NCBI RefSeq assembly: GCF_900100955.1
Contig: NZ_FNCC01000007.1
Coordinates: 62,001 to 126,000 of the forward strand
Source of the DNA: Lentzea fradiae
Lineage (GTDB): Bacteria; Actinomycetota; Actinomycetes; Mycobacteriales; Pseudonocardiaceae
Length of the DNA: 64,000 nucleotides
Reading direction: 5' to 3'
Part shown: positions 9,007 to 20,000 of the stretch, in pieces
How the letters are laid out: each line of letters starts with the position of its first letter
Numbering within the stretch: position 1 is the stretch's first letter
Made by a program: the position numbers and the translations under genes
The notes under the pieces: generated by a model
Database searches by the model: none
Seen by the model: the letters and a program-made list of their open reading frames with translations, nothing else
What the model was told of the DNA's origin: nothing

Positions 9007-10473
9007 TCAGTTGTATCGCCCGCGCCCGCGGGCCGACCGGCCAGGTTCGGAACGGCTCTGGTTGACCCGGCGGGTGTCGCGGCGACGGTACTCCGAGGGA
9101 GGTGCGGACCTCCCCGCCACACGACGTTCGTCGACCACCGGAAGTTGCTGCGTGCGCCTGCCCGGTGCGCGCGGGGGCGAGGACGGGCGGACGGGCTTGC
9201 GCTTGGGCGGCGGCCGGTACGCCTCGGGCGCGGGCAGTTTCAGCAGGCCACCGACCCGGCCGGGACCGAGCGAGCGCAGCGCGGCCACGGCGTCGGGCTC
9301 GTGCCGGGCGCAGTTGGCGAGGATGCCGAACACGATCATCGTCGTGACGATCGACGTGCCGCCGGAGGAGATCATCGGCAGCGTGATGCCCGTGACGGGC
9401 AGCAGCCGCACGACGTAGCCGATGTTGATGGCGGCCTGGGCGACGAGCCACACCGTCAGCGTCGCGGACACGATCCTGATCCACGGGTCGGTGTTGCGCG
9501 ACGCCACCCGCAGGCCCACCCACGCGAGGCCGCCGAACAGCAGCAGCACCAGCGCGCAGCCGACGAACCCGAGCTCCTCGCCGATGACGGCGAAGATGAA
9601 GTCCGACTCGACGTTGGGCAGGTAGCGCCACTGCGAGCTGCCCCGCGCGAGCCCCTTGCCGAACAGGCCGCCCTCGGCGAGCGCGAACATCGCCTGCCGG
9701 GCCTGAAGGCCGGCACCGAGCGGGTCGGCGTCCGGGTTGAGGAACGTCGTCACGCGCTGCAGCCGGTACGCGGCGCCGATCGCGAGCACGACGGCACCGG
9801 CCACCGCGCCACCGGCGATCACGCCGAACAGCCTCATCGGCGCGCCCACGAACCACAGCAGGCTGATCAGCACCACGCCGAGCGTGATCGTGCCGCCGAG
9901 GTCGGGCTGCAACATGACCAGCGCGAACACCAGCATCGCGACCGGCACGACGGGCACCAGCAGGTGCCGGTACTGCGACAGCAGCGCCCGCTTGGTGACC
10001 AGGACGTGCGCGCCCCACAGCGCGAGCGCGAGCTTCACGGCCTCGATGGGCTGGAACGAGATCGGGCCGAGCGTGAACCACGACCGGGCGCCACCGCGGA
10101 CGTCGCCGAGCGGTGTCAGCACCAGCGCGAGCAGCAGCACGCCGATGCCCATCGCGGCCGTGGAGACGTGCCGGAGCTTGCGCAGCGGGAACCGCAGCAT
10201 GAACCAGAACAGCACCGCGCCGATGCAGACGTAGATGAGCTGGCGCTGGAACACGCTGTAGGCGGACACGCCCGACGCGACCTGTCCCGGCGCCGATGCC
10301 GACAGCACCATCACCAGGCCGAGCACGGTGAGCATGCCGAAGATGGCGAGCAGGAGATGGAAGTCGGCGAGCGGACGGCTCAGCCACGCGGTCAGGCCGC
10401 CGCGCATCGACGCGACGCGGCCCGCGGGACGAACCTTCCGCTTGTTCCTCGGCTTGTCGGCGACGACGGTCAC
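9007..10473 (-). CDS. ftsW: FtsW, septal peptidoglycan glycosyltransferase (SEDS)
   Basis: A SEDS-family polytopic membrane protein of about 488 residues. It polymerises lipid II with the FtsI transpeptidase. Around ten hydrophobic segments are visible, starting at [21 protein letters not shown], and the family signature [17 protein letters not shown] occurs near residue 385. After the last helix there is an Arg/Pro-rich cytoplasmic tail of about 80 residues ending RGRGRYN, longer than in E. coli but common in Actinobacteria. The GTG start lies behind AGGAG at slightly long spacing; the upstream extension is a shadow of murD. It stands between murD and murG. Confidence 0.93.
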   Translation of the reverse strand: MTVVADKPRNKRKVRPAGRVASMRGGLTAWLSRPLADFHLLLAIFGMLTVLGLVMVLSASAPGQVASGVSAYSVFQRQLIYVCIGAVLFWFMLRFPLRKLRHVSTAAMGIGVLLLALVLTPLGDVRGGARSWFTLGPISFQPIEAVKLALALWGAHVLVTKRALLSQYRHLLVPVVPVAMLVFALVMLQPDLGGTITLGVVLISLLWFVGAPMRLFGVIAGGAVAGAVVLAIGAAYRLQRVTTFLNPDADPLGAGLQARQAMFALAEGGLFGKGLARGSSQWRYLPNVESDFIFAVIGEELGFVGCALVLLLFGGLAWVGLRVASRNTDPWIRIVSATLTVWLVAQAAINIGYVVRLLPVTGITLPMISSGGTSIVTTMIVFGILANCARHEPDAVAALRSLGPGRVGGLLKLPAPEAYRPPPKRKPVRPSSPPRAPGRRTQQLPVVDERRVAGRSAPPSEYRRRDTRRVNQSRSEPGRSARGRGRYN

Positions 10474-10537
10474 CAGATCATCGTCTCCTGTGTCAAGCGC
10501 TCGAACGGGGATTCCTGGGGCGTGTCGCGCCGAGAAC

Positions 10538-11911
10538 CTACCGATCCGCCGCCAGCCTCCTGACGGCGTCGGCGAACGCCTGGCCGCGGTGGGCGTAGTC
10601 GGTGAACATGTCCATCGACGCGGCGGCGGGCGCGAGCAGCACCGTGTCACCCGGCTGGGCGAGCTCCCGCGCCGCGTGGACGACGGCCTGCATCGGCTCA
10701 CCGGCCCCCGTGACGTCGAGCACGCGCACCGGGACGTCCGGCGCGTGCTTCGCCAGCGCCTCGGCGATGACGGCGCGGTCGGCACCGATCAGGACGACAC
10801 CGCGCAGCCGGTGGGCCTCCGTGCGCACCATGTCGTCGACCGACGCGCCCTTGAGCAGCCCGCCGGCGATCCACACGACGCTGTCGTAGCCGCGCAGCGA
10901 CGCCACCGCGGCGTGCGGGTTCGTCGCCTTCGAGTCGTCGACGTAGCGGACACCGGTGTCGTCGACGGTCACCAGGACCGAGCGGTGCGCCGCCGGTTCG
11001 AACGCCTCCAAGCCCTCGCGCACCGCCTCCGACGGCACCCCGTAGGCACGGGCCAGCGCCGTGGCGGCCAGTGCGTCCGCGATGCCGGGAGGCCCCGCCG
11101 GGCGGATCTTCGCGACCTCGACCAGCGGCTCGTCGTCGGCGAACGCCCGGTCGACCAGCCAGCCGTCGCGCACGCCGAGCTGCCCGTCCGCGGGCTCCTG
11201 CAACGTGAACCCGACCTGGTCGCGGGCGGGCGACGCCTCCAGCAGGTCGGCGACCAGGTCGTCGTCCAGCCAGCCGATCGCCACGTCGCCGGTGAGGACG
11301 CCCGCCTTGGCCCGCGCGTAGGCGTCCATGCCGCCGTGCCAGTCGAGGTGGTCCTCCGCGAGGTTGAGCAGCGCGCCCGCCTGCGGCCGCACCGACGGCG
11401 CCCAGTGCAGCTGGAAGCTCGACAGCTCCACGGCGAGCACCCGGCGCCCCGCCAGCAGCGCGTCCACGACGGGCAGGCCCACGTTGCCGCAGGCCACGGC
11501 GTCCGCTCCGGCCGCGTGCAGGATCGACTCCAGCATGCCGACCGTCGTGGTCTTGCCGTTGGTGCCGGTCACCGCGAGCCACACCGGCGGGTCGGCCAGC
11601 TCCGAGGCCATCCGCCAGGCCAGCTCGACCTCGCCGATCACCTCGACGCCCGCCGCCGCCGCGGCCGCGAGCAGCGGGCTCGACGGCCGCCAGCCGGGGC
11701 TCGTGACGACCAGGGACGTGCCGGCCGGCGGCTCGGTCAGGCCCGGCACCAGCTCGACGCCGTCGAGCAGCGTCTCCAGCGCGGCCAGCCGGTCCGGCGA
11801 CGAGTCCGTCACCACGACCTCGGCGCCCGCCGCGAGCAGCGCCTCGGCGGCGGACCGCCCGGTCACGCCCGCACCGGCGACCAGAACCTTGGAACCGGCC
11901 AGCTTCGTCAT
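10538..11911 (-). CDS. murD: UDP-N-acetylmuramoylalanine--D-glutamate ligase MurD
   Basis: A 457-residue Mur ligase that adds D-Glu to UDP-MurNAc-L-Ala. The Rossmann N-terminus is VLVAGAGVTGRSAAEAL, the P-loop is VTGTNGKTTTVGML, and NLAEDHLDWHGGMDAYARAK and RYVDDSKATNPHA are the expected substrate and phosphate motifs. Length is normal. It starts 4 bases after the mraY stop and is followed by ftsW. Confidence 0.97.
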   Translation of the reverse strand: MTKLAGSKVLVAGAGVTGRSAAEALLAAGAEVVVTDSSPDRLAALETLLDGVELVPGLTEPPAGTSLVVTSPGWRPSSPLLAAAAAAGVEVIGEVELAWRMASELADPPVWLAVTGTNGKTTTVGMLESILHAAGADAVACGNVGLPVVDALLAGRRVLAVELSSFQLHWAPSVRPQAGALLNLAEDHLDWHGGMDAYARAKAGVLTGDVAIGWLDDDLVADLLEASPARDQVGFTLQEPADGQLGVRDGWLVDRAFADDEPLVEVAKIRPAGPPGIADALAATALARAYGVPSEAVREGLEAFEPAAHRSVLVTVDDTGVRYVDDSKATNPHAAVASLRGYDSVVWIAGGLLKGASVDDMVRTEAHRLRGVVLIGADRAVIAEALAKHAPDVPVRVLDVTGAGEPMQAVVHAARELAQPGDTVLLAPAAASMDMFTDYAHRGQAFADAVRRLAADR

Positions 11912-11915
11912 GTGC

Positions 11916-13001
11916 CTAGAACCCGCCTGTGAGCCATTCGCTGTAGAAGACGCCGAGACCGAACATGCAGCAGATGCCCGCCATCAGCCAGAACCGGATG
12001 ATGACCGTGGTCTCCGCCCAGCCCGCCAGCTCGAAGTGGTGGTGGAACGGCGCCATCCGGAACAACCGCCGCCGGGACGTGCGGAAGACCGCGACCTGCA
12101 ACGCCACCGACAGGGCCTCGACCACGAACAGGCCACCGATGACGATCATCAGCAACTCGGTGCGGGTGGCGATCGCGAGACCGGCGACCAGACCGCCGAG
12201 CGCGAGCGACCCGGTGTCGCCCATGAAGATCTTCGCGGGGGCGGCGTTCCACCAGAGGAAGCCGATGCAGCCCGCCATCGCCGCCGCGGCGATCACCGCG
12301 AGGTCGAGCGGGTCGCGCACGTCGTAGCAGCCCGCCACCGCGTAGCTGGAGCAGTTGTAGCGGAACTGCCAGAACGAGATGACGACGTAGGTGCCGAACA
12401 CCATCGCCGACGAGCCGCCCGCGAGGCCGTCGAGGCCGTCGGTCAGGTTCACGGCGTTGGACCAGGCCGCCACCATGCCGTAGCAGAAGACGATGAACCC
12501 GACGACGCCGAACGAGACCACGGTGATGTCGCGGACGAACGACAGGTTGACCGACGCGGGCGTCAGGCCGTCCTTGTTCGGGAACTGCAGCACCAGGATC
12601 GCGAACGTGATCGTCGCGATGAACTGGCCCACCAGCTTCGCCGTCTTGTTCAGGCCCAGGTTGCGCTGCTTGCGGATCTTGATGAAGTCGTCGAGGAAGC
12701 CGACCAGGCCGAGCGAGGTGGTCAGCATCAGCACGAGCAGGCCGGACGCCGTCGGGGTCTGCCCCGACGCCGAGGCCGACATCGAGTTCACCAGGTGCGT
12801 GCCGAGGTAGCCGGCCCACATCGCGACCAGGATGGCGACGCCACCCATGGTCGGCGTGCCGCGCTTGGTCTTGTGGTGCTGCGGGCCGTCCTCGCGGATC
12901 TCCTGGCCGAAGCCCTGCCGGGAGAAGATCTTGATCAGGTAGGGCGTCAGCAGGATCGACACCGCTAGTGCGATCGCGGCCGCGATCAGGATGCTCTTCA
13001 C
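11916..13001 (-). CDS. mraY: Phospho-N-acetylmuramoyl-pentapeptide transferase MraY
   Basis: A 361-residue polytopic membrane enzyme that links phospho-MurNAc-pentapeptide to undecaprenyl phosphate, giving lipid I. It shows about ten transmembrane segments and the family motifs [37 protein letters not shown] and [12 protein letters not shown] (catalytic aspartates), plus [11 protein letters not shown] near the C-terminus. The GTG start overlaps the murF stop as GTGA, which fixes the N-terminus. Confidence 0.97.
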   Translation of the reverse strand: MKSILIAAAIALAVSILLTPYLIKIFSRQGFGQEIREDGPQHHKTKRGTPTMGGVAILVAMWAGYLGTHLVNSMSASASGQTPTASGLLVLMLTTSLGLVGFLDDFIKIRKQRNLGLNKTAKLVGQFIATITFAILVLQFPNKDGLTPASVNLSFVRDITVVSFGVVGFIVFCYGMVAAWSNAVNLTDGLDGLAGGSSAMVFGTYVVISFWQFRYNCSSYAVAGCYDVRDPLDLAVIAAAAMAGCIGFLWWNAAPAKIFMGDTGSLALGGLVAGLAIATRTELLMIVIGGLFVVEALSVALQVAVFRTSRRRLFRMAPFHHHFELAGWAETTVIIRFWLMAGICCMFGLGVFYSEWLTGGF

Positions 13002-14467
13002 TTGGTTCCTGCCTCCAGCAGGGCCTCGGCGATGCGCCACAGGCGGTAGGCGTTGGATGCCTTGACCAGCACGACGTCACCGGGCCGGACTTCCCCCAGC
13101 AGCAGCTCGGTCGCCGCGTCCGCGTCCGGCACCAGGACCGATTCGTCTCCCCAAGATCCTTCCAGGTGCGCACCCTGGTGCATCGCGCGGGCCGCGTCAC
13201 CGATGACGACCAGCTTGCTGATGTCCAGGCGCACCGCGAGGCGGCCGATCTCGTCGTGCTCGCGCACGGCGTCGTCGCCCAGCTCCGCCATCGGGCCGAG
13301 GACGGCCCAGCTGCGGCGGGCGGGCGTCGTGGCGCGCGAGATCGTCGCCAGCGCCTTCAGCGCGGCCCTGACCGAGTCGGGGTTCGCGTTGTAGGCGTCG
13401 TCGATGACGGTCACGCCGTCCGCGCGGTCGGTGATGACCATGCGGTGGGCGGAGACCCGTTGCGCGTCGCCCAGCCGCCGCGCGACCTCGGCGGGCGTGG
13501 CGCCCAGCTCCAGGGCGATGGCGGCGGCGACGAGCGAGTTGTTCACGTGGTGCGAGCCGCTGAGCGCGAGCTGGACCCGCGCCTCGCCCTGCGCCGTCCG
13601 CAGGGTGTAGCCGGCCCTGGCGTGCTCGTCGAGCTCGATGTCCACGGCGCGCACGTCGGCGTCCGGGTGCTCGCCGACGAGGACGACCTTGGCCTTCGTG
13701 CGGCTCGCCATGCCCGCCACCAGCGGGTCGTCGGCGTTGAGGATCGCCACACCGCCGTCCGCCTCGCTCGGCAGCGCCTCGACCAGCTCGCCCTTGCCCT
13801 GCGCGATGCCCTCGCGGGAGCCGAACTCGCCGAGGTGCGCGGTGCCGACGTTCAGCACGGCGCCGAACCGCGGCGGCACGACCTCGCACAGGTGCTCGAT
13901 GTGGCCGACGCCCCGCGCGGACAGCTCCAGCACCAGGAACCGCGTGCCGGTGGTGGCGCGCAGTGCCGTCCACGGGTGGCCGAGCTCGTTGTTGAACGAT
14001 CCCGGCGGCGCGACGACCTCGCCGTCCGGCCGCAGCACCTGGGCGATGAGGTCCTTGGTGGACGTCTTGCCCGCGGAGCCGGTGATGCCGACCGTCGTGA
14101 GGTGCGTGAGCCGGTCCGTGACGTACCGGGCGAGCTTGGCCAGCGCCGCGAGCACCGCGGCGCCCTCGCCGGTGGTGTCGCCCGCCAGCACGTACGCGCG
14201 GGCGTGCTTGACCTCGACCGGCGGCGCGATCACCGCGGGGGCGTCGACCTCCCGGCCCGCCAGCACCCCGGCCGCACCGGCGGCGACGGCCTGCGCTGCG
14301 AAGTCGTGCCCGTCCACGCGCTCACCGGGCAGCGCCAGGAACAGGCCGCCCTCGGTGATCTCGCGGGTGTCGAACTCGACGGAGCCGGTGACCACCGGCG
14401 AGCCGTCGGTTGCGTGCAGCCGTCCGCCGACGACCTGAGCGATCTCGGCGAGCGTGAGTGCGATCAA
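12998..14467 (-). CDS. murF: UDP-MurNAc-tripeptide--D-alanyl-D-alanine ligase MurF
   Basis: A 489-residue Mur ligase that adds D-Ala-D-Ala. It contains [19 protein letters not shown] in the N-terminal substrate domain, the P-loop [14 protein letters not shown], and [17 protein letters not shown], which is diagnostic for MurF. The start is TTG, overlapping the murE stop as TTGA behind GAGG. It is coupled to murE upstream and mraY downstream. Confidence 0.97.
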   Translation of the reverse strand: MIALTLAEIAQVVGGRLHATDGSPVVTGSVEFDTREITEGGLFLALPGERVDGHDFAAQAVAAGAAGVLAGREVDAPAVIAPPVEVKHARAYVLAGDTTGEGAAVLAALAKLARYVTDRLTHLTTVGITGSAGKTSTKDLIAQVLRPDGEVVAPPGSFNNELGHPWTALRATTGTRFLVLELSARGVGHIEHLCEVVPPRFGAVLNVGTAHLGEFGSREGIAQGKGELVEALPSEADGGVAILNADDPLVAGMASRTKAKVVLVGEHPDADVRAVDIELDEHARAGYTLRTAQGEARVQLALSGSHHVNNSLVAAAIALELGATPAEVARRLGDAQRVSAHRMVITDRADGVTVIDDAYNANPDSVRAALKALATISRATTPARRSWAVLGPMAELGDDAVREHDEIGRLAVRLDISKLVVIGDAARAMHQGAHLEGSWGDESVLVPDADAATELLLGEVRPGDVVLVKASNAYRLWRIAEALLEAGTK

Positions 14468-15990
14468 CGGTGAGCCTCTCTGATCGCGGCGGTCAGCGTC
14501 TCGACGTCCGAGAACGGGTGAACCACGCCGGCGATCTCCTGTCCCGTCTCGTGTCCCTTGCCCGCCACGACGACGACGTCGCCGGGACGTGCGAGCTCGA
14601 CGGCCTTGCCGATGGCGAGCTTCCTGTCCCCGATCTCCAGCACCTCGCCCCGGTTCGCGGCGGCGAGGGCCCCTTCGAGCATGGCGGCCCGAATGGAGGA
14701 CGCGTCCTCGCTCCTCGGGTTGTCATCGGTGACGATCAAAATCTCGGACCGCTCCGCGGCGGCCTCGCCCATCAGCGGCCGCTTCGCGCGGTCGCGGTCG
14801 CCACCGCAGCCCAGCACGACGATCACGCGGCCGTCGGTCTTGGCGCGCACGGCGTCCAGGGCGAGCGCGACGGCGGCGGGCTTGTGGGAGTAGTCGACGA
14901 CGGCGGTGAACTCCTGGCCCTCGTCGACGCGCTGCATCCGGCCGGGCACCTGCACGGTCCGCAGCCCCTGCGCGATGGCGGCGGCCGGGACGCCCTCCGC
15001 GTGCAGGCAGGCGATGGCCAGCAGCGCGTTCGCGACGTTGAAGCTGCCGGCGAGCGGCAGGTGGATCTCGATGTCGCCGTCCGGTCCGTGCGCGGTGAAC
15101 GTCTGCTCACCGGTGGCGCTCACCTCGATGTCGCTCGCCGTCCAGTCCGCGGGCTTCGTGGTGGCGACGGTGATCGTCGAGTCCTTGACCAGCCGGGAGC
15201 CCCACTCGCCGTCGACGCAGACGACCTCGCGACGCGCGCGGCCGTCGAACAGCTGCGCCTTGACCTGGAAGTACTCCTCCATGTCGGCGTGGTAGTCGAG
15301 GTGGTCCTGGCTGAGGTTCGTGAACGCGCCGATCTCGAACTCGGTGGCGGCGACGCGGCCCATGTGCAGCGCGTGGCTCGACACCTCCATCGCCACGTCG
15401 GTGACGCCGCGCTCGGCCATCACCGCGAACAGCGCCTGCAGGTCCGGCGCCTCCGGCGTGGTGTGGGAGCTGCCGAGCTGCTCGTCACCGATGCGGGTGC
15501 CGACCGTGCCGATCAGGCCGGTGTGCTTCCCGGCGGCGCGCAGCACCGACTCGATCATGTAGGTGGTGGTGGTCTTGCCGGACGTGCCGGTGACCCCCCA
15601 CAGCTTCACCTTGGCCGACGGACGGCCGTAGACGTGCGCGGCGAGCAGGCCGACGACCTCCCGCGGGCGCGGGTGGACCAGCACGGGGACGTCCTTGAGC
15701 GCCTCCCGTGCCGCACCGGCCTCGTCGGTCAGCACGGCGACGGCACCGTTGGCCAGCGCCGTCTCGGCGAAGTCGGCACCGTGCGCACGCGCGCCCGGCA
15801 AGGCGGCGTAGAGGTCTCCGGGGACCACGTGCTGTGCACGCAGAGTCACCCCCGTCACCTGGACGTCGGCATGTGCCGGCCTGGTCAGGTGCACGTCGGC
15901 CACCGCGGCGAGAGCAGCCGCGGAAGCAGGTCGGATGGTGTTGGGGCGGGGCGGGGCGGTCGCGACCTTGCCCTCGAGCTTGGCAGGCAC
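14464..15990 (-). CDS. murE: MurE, UDP-MurNAc-L-Ala-D-Glu--meso-DAP ligase
   Basis: A roughly 508-residue Mur ligase. P-loop GVTGTSGKTTTTYM, NLSQDHLDYHADMEEYF, and TDDNPRSEDASSI near the C-terminus; the DNPR motif is the determinant for meso-diaminopimelate rather than lysine. The start is uncertain: a GTG in VPAKLEGK and a TTG two codons upstream are both plausible, with weak ribosome sites. It is the first gene of the murE-murF-mraY-murD-ftsW-murG-murC-ftsQ run. Normally ftsI is immediately upstream, but here about 7.2 kb of other genes intervene, so a promoter must lie in the 211-bp gap before it. Confidence 0.95.
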   Translation of the reverse strand: MPAKLEGKVATAPPRPNTIRPASAAALAAVADVHLTRPAHADVQVTGVTLRAQHVVPGDLYAALPGARAHGADFAETALANGAVAVLTDEAGAAREALKDVPVLVHPRPREVVGLLAAHVYGRPSAKVKLWGVTGTSGKTTTTYMIESVLRAAGKHTGLIGTVGTRIGDEQLGSSHTTPEAPDLQALFAVMAERGVTDVAMEVSSHALHMGRVAATEFEIGAFTNLSQDHLDYHADMEEYFQVKAQLFDGRARREVVCVDGEWGSRLVKDSTITVATTKPADWTASDIEVSATGEQTFTAHGPDGDIEIHLPLAGSFNVANALLAIACLHAEGVPAAAIAQGLRTVQVPGRMQRVDEGQEFTAVVDYSHKPAAVALALDAVRAKTDGRVIVVLGCGGDRDRAKRPLMGEAAAERSEILIVTDDNPRSEDASSIRAAMLEGALAAANRGEVLEIGDRKLAIGKAVELARPGDVVVVAGKGHETGQEIAGVVHPFSDVETLTAAIREAHR

Positions 15991-16201
15991 GGGCAAGAGG
16001 CTACCGGCGTACTCACAGTGGCCGGGCGGCGCGTTGGCGTTCGGGTGATGATCAGCCGAGATGGGCCGTTCGGGTGGGTGCCGGCGCTGCTCTGTCCCGG
16101 CGAGCCCGTCCGGCCGCACAAGTTCCTGCCCGCTTCGTGACTTCCGGCCCTGTGTGCCGGGAGGCGCGCGCGGTGAGGTGGAGACCTGGCAGGAGGCGGA
16201 G

Positions 16202-17014
16202 ATGAAGATGAGCACGGCGGTGCAGCCCAGGCGGTTCTCCTTCTGGGCACCTGATTTCAGTCGTTCCGTGACGGTCGGAGTGGACACTTCCGAGTCGGCC
16301 TACCACGCCTTCGAGTGGGCGGCGCGGCACGCGTGGTCACTGAGGACGGACCTCCAGGTGTACCTGGCGGACCCCGGTGACACGACCGTCCAACGTGTCC
16401 TGGAACGGCTCCCGATGCTCACGGCCCACTTCCGCCCGACCGGCGACGACCCGGTGGCCGCACTGGTGGGAGCGTCCGACTCCAGCGCGACCGTCGTCAT
16501 GGGCTGCCGAGGAGAACAACACCGCGGCCTGGGCCTCGGCTCCCTCGTCCTCCCGGTGCTGCGCCGCGCACGCTGTGGCGTCGTGGTGGTGCGCGGACGC
16601 CCCCAGGCGATCCGCGGCGAGTACGGCTGGGTCACCGCCGCCGTGGGCGGGTGCGAGGACCCGGTCGTGCTGCGACGAGCGGTGGAACTCTGCCGCACCC
16701 GCCGCGCCTCACTGCGCCTGCTGCACGTCCACCCACCGGCCCAGCCCGGCGCCACCGTCCCCCGCGACGAGGCCGCGATCCGCCGAGCCGTGCTGTTCCT
16801 GCGCACCACCGCTCCCGAACTGACCCCCGACGTCGCCGTCGAGTCACGGCACCCGGCCGAGGCGCTGGCCGCGCTGGACTCGGACCTCGTGGTGGTCGGC
16901 AAGGGCGGGCAGCACGGCATCGGCCTGTTCACCCGCGCGGCGCTCTACCACGCGTCGTGCCCGGTGCTGGTGGCTCGGCCGGAACCCGTGCACGACAACC
17001 GGGTGATGCCTTAG
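16202..17014 (+). CDS. Universal stress protein with two UspA domains
   Basis: A 270-residue protein with two tandem Usp folds. Domain 1 (about 20-130) starts SVTVGVDTSESAYHAFEWAARHA and has the nucleotide-binding loop GCRGEQHRGLGLGS. Domain 2 (about 145-260) is weaker: YGWVTAAVGG, then VVVGKGGQHGIGLF in place of the full G-2X-G-9X-G(S/T) motif, so it may not bind ATP. The ATG follows AGGAGG by five bases. It is divergent from murE and directly upstream of the giant TIR-STAND gene, with a 44-bp gap, so the two may be co-expressed. Function is inferred to be stress-related; no partner is identifiable. Confidence 0.88.
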   Translation: MKMSTAVQPRRFSFWAPDFSRSVTVGVDTSESAYHAFEWAARHAWSLRTDLQVYLADPGDTTVQRVLERLPMLTAHFRPTGDDPVAALVGASDSSATVVMGCRGEQHRGLGLGSLVLPVLRRARCGVVVVRGRPQAIRGEYGWVTAAVGGCEDPVVLRRAVELCRTRRASLRLLHVHPPAQPGATVPRDEAAIRRAVLFLRTTAPELTPDVAVESRHPAEALAALDSDLVVVGKGGQHGIGLFTRAALYHASCPVLVARPEPVHDNRVMP

Positions 17015-17058
17015 CAACGAAGTCGTTCGGGCTCGCACGGGTTATCTAGCATGTCCCG

Positions 17059-20000
17059 ATGCCGCCCGTCGCCGCTGCCACCACCCTCCGGGGCGCCCTG
17101 CTCGTCCTCGGCACGAACGACAAGGACGACCCGCAGTGGCTCGACGCGGTGAACCGTCGCCTGGGTGCGGTGCTGACCGGCATGAACATCTCCACGTCGA
17201 TGCACGGCATCTTCGGCTGGATCATGCCGGGCAGTCCGGTGGGAGGCCGGGTGCTCGGGGCGAGGCAACGTGCCGTCGAACCGCTGCCGTCGCTTTCGAC
17301 CGGCCGAGTCCGGCTGGAGGTGGTCACCTCCGTGCACACCGTGACGGTGGCGCTGGCGTTCTTCGACGTGCTCCGGAGCGCGGTGGCCGACCCGCTCTCC
17401 CTGCAAGCCCCCGCCGAGTGGCACCAGGAAGACCACTCGCTGGTGGTGCACCTCTACTCGGATTCCCTGCCGCCGCCTTCCGCCTCCCGGGATTTCCAGG
17501 CCCACCTCGCGGACGTCAGGCGATGGGCGGCTGACCGGTTCGAGCGGATCTCGCGCGTCCTGCACGGTGCCCTGAGGACACCTGCTTCCGAGTTCGCGTC
17601 CACAGTGGTCGAGAAGTACGCGGCGAGCTTCCTGGCGTTGACGACAGCCGTGCCCGAGTTCGTGGTGTGGGTGTCGCCCTCCGACCCGAACGCCACGTCC
17701 GGCCTGACCCACTGGCTGTCCTCCTGGCACGTGCGGCGCGAAGGCCCGCTGGGGGTGCTGGGCGACGTGAACCGCGCCGCTCTCCGCCAGGACACGCCGG
17801 ACTTGCCGTCGATCGACCGGCTATACGTCAGCCCCGCCTTCCGCGTGACCGCGGCCGGGCCGTCGGCGAGGCTGGTGGACGACGGCTGGTGGACGACGGA
17901 GGTCCCGCTGCGCAACGATTTCGAACTGATGCTGGCCGGTCACCTCAGTAGTCCCCTGGGCATCTCGGCCCCCCTGCTGGTGATCGGCGACACCGGGTCC
18001 GGCAAGTCGACGGTGGCCAAGGTGCTGGCCGCCGCCCCGCCGATCGGTGACGCGGCCGTGGTCCGCGTCCCGCTGCGTGACGTGGCCCCGGACCGTGCAG
18101 TGGCCGACGAGGTCGACCGGGTCCTGCGCGGCCTCACCGGAGGCGCTCTCACCTGGGCGGATCTCGCCGACAGGGTGCCCGTCGTCGTGCTGGACGGCCT
18201 CGACGAACTGGAGGCCGACCGCGACTACCTGGAGGCGGTCTTCGACTTCCAGCGCATCGAAGCGGCACGGGGTCGTCCGACAGCCGTCGTCGTCACGTCG
18301 CAGACGTCGTTCGTGGACCGGTCGTTCCTCCCGGACGGCACTCGCGTGGTGCGGCTGGAGCCGTTCGACGAGGCGCGCGTCCGCGCCTGGGTCGACCGGT
18401 GGAACGAAGCCACCGCCGACACACCGCGCCGACGGCTGCCGATGCAGGCCATGCTCGCCCGGATGCCGCTGGCCAGCCGGCCTCAGCTGCTGTTCCTGGC
18501 TGCCTGCCACCTCACCGATCCGACAGTGCCGGAGCAAAAGCCCGGTTTTTCGACGACAGCACTTCTGGAGCAGCTGGCGGAACTGCACGCACGGCGTACC
18601 GGGTCCGATTCGAAGTCGCTCGCCTTGGCGGAAGTGGAGACGTTCTTCCGTCACCGCGAGTGGCGCGACCTGGTCGGGCTCCTCTCCGTCCGCAGGACGC
18701 GGTCAGGCCCCCTCGCCGACTACCAGATCGCCTCCTTCCTGCTGGAGGAGCTATCAGCACAGCCGGACGGTGACGACCTGGCCAGGCTGCTCCCGCTCAG
18801 GAGTCTGGCGAGCCGTCCGGCGATCCTCGAGATGCTGGTCGTGCTGGCCGACGAGATGCACGCGGGGAAGCGGTTCCAGTTGGCACGCGGCCTGAGTGCC
18901 AAGATCCAGCAGGTCACGCGTCCCGCGATGTACCGCCAGAACCTTCAGCTGCTGCTGTCGGCTGTGGGCCCCGGCTCCGTGAAGCAGGAGTCCGGGCGGA
19001 GCGGTGTCGAGTTCGTCCACCGCTCGCTGGAGGTGGGAACAACCGCGATCGGCCAGCTGACCTGGTCCGCCGACGGCGGCTTGGTCAGCGCCATCTCCGG
19101 TGACCGGCTCACGTTCCTCGATGTCGCGGGGGAGATCGCGGAAGTGGTCGAGAACCGGCCGAAGGCCAGGGACGTCGCCTGGCACCCGACCCGGCCGGTG
19201 GCCGCGATCGTGGAGGCGAACCACGTCGTGGTCGCCGGGTTCGACGGCCGTTTCGCTCGCGAGCTGTGCCGGGTGAGGAGCGGCACGCGGGTCAGCTGGT
19301 CACCTGACGGCTCGACGCTCGCGTTGCTCGACCGCCGCTCTCTGCGGCTCGTCGACGCCGCTACTGGTGTTTCCCTCGGCGAGCACATATTCGCCGAGGC
19401 AGGCCAGGAGGGCAGGGCGTACTTGCCCGCGCCTCGGTGGACCAAGAACGGACAGCACATCGTGGTCGTACGCCGAACCTTCCTGCTGCGAACCGTGGTG
19501 CACCTCGTCCGGGCCGAGGACCTGGTTCGGGTGTGGAGCAGCCGTCCCAATGGTGAGATGCTGGACTTCGCACCGTCCGACGACAACCTGAGGGGTGCGT
19601 TCGTCTCCCGGAGCGAGTCGGCGGTCCGCGTCCTGGACATCCGGAAAAGACTGACAGTGGCGGTGCTCAATGAGCACACCGCCCCGATCTTGAGCGCGAA
19701 GTTCTCCCCGGACGGGTCGCTGCTCGCCACGTTGTCGCAGGACAACACCGCCCGCCTGTGGCGGACACGGGACTGGCAGTGCGTCGCCACCATCGAGCGG
19801 ACGAACGTCGAACGGCGCGGCGGGCTCGCGTTCCACCCCACGGAACCGTTGCTCGCGATCAAGGACGGGGCCACTTTCGACGTCGTGCGCCTTCACCGCG
19901 ATGTGCTGGACTCGGCGGTGCTCGCCAAGACCGCGCGTCGCTACACCAACGCGAAGGTTGTGCTCGTCGGTGACACCGGCGTCGGCAAGTCCGGTCTCGG

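Noticed and set aside
10328..11932. Long plus-strand open frame opposite murD and ftsW
   Set aside because: Antisense shadow of well-identified dcw genes, with composition dominated by Arg, Gly and His.
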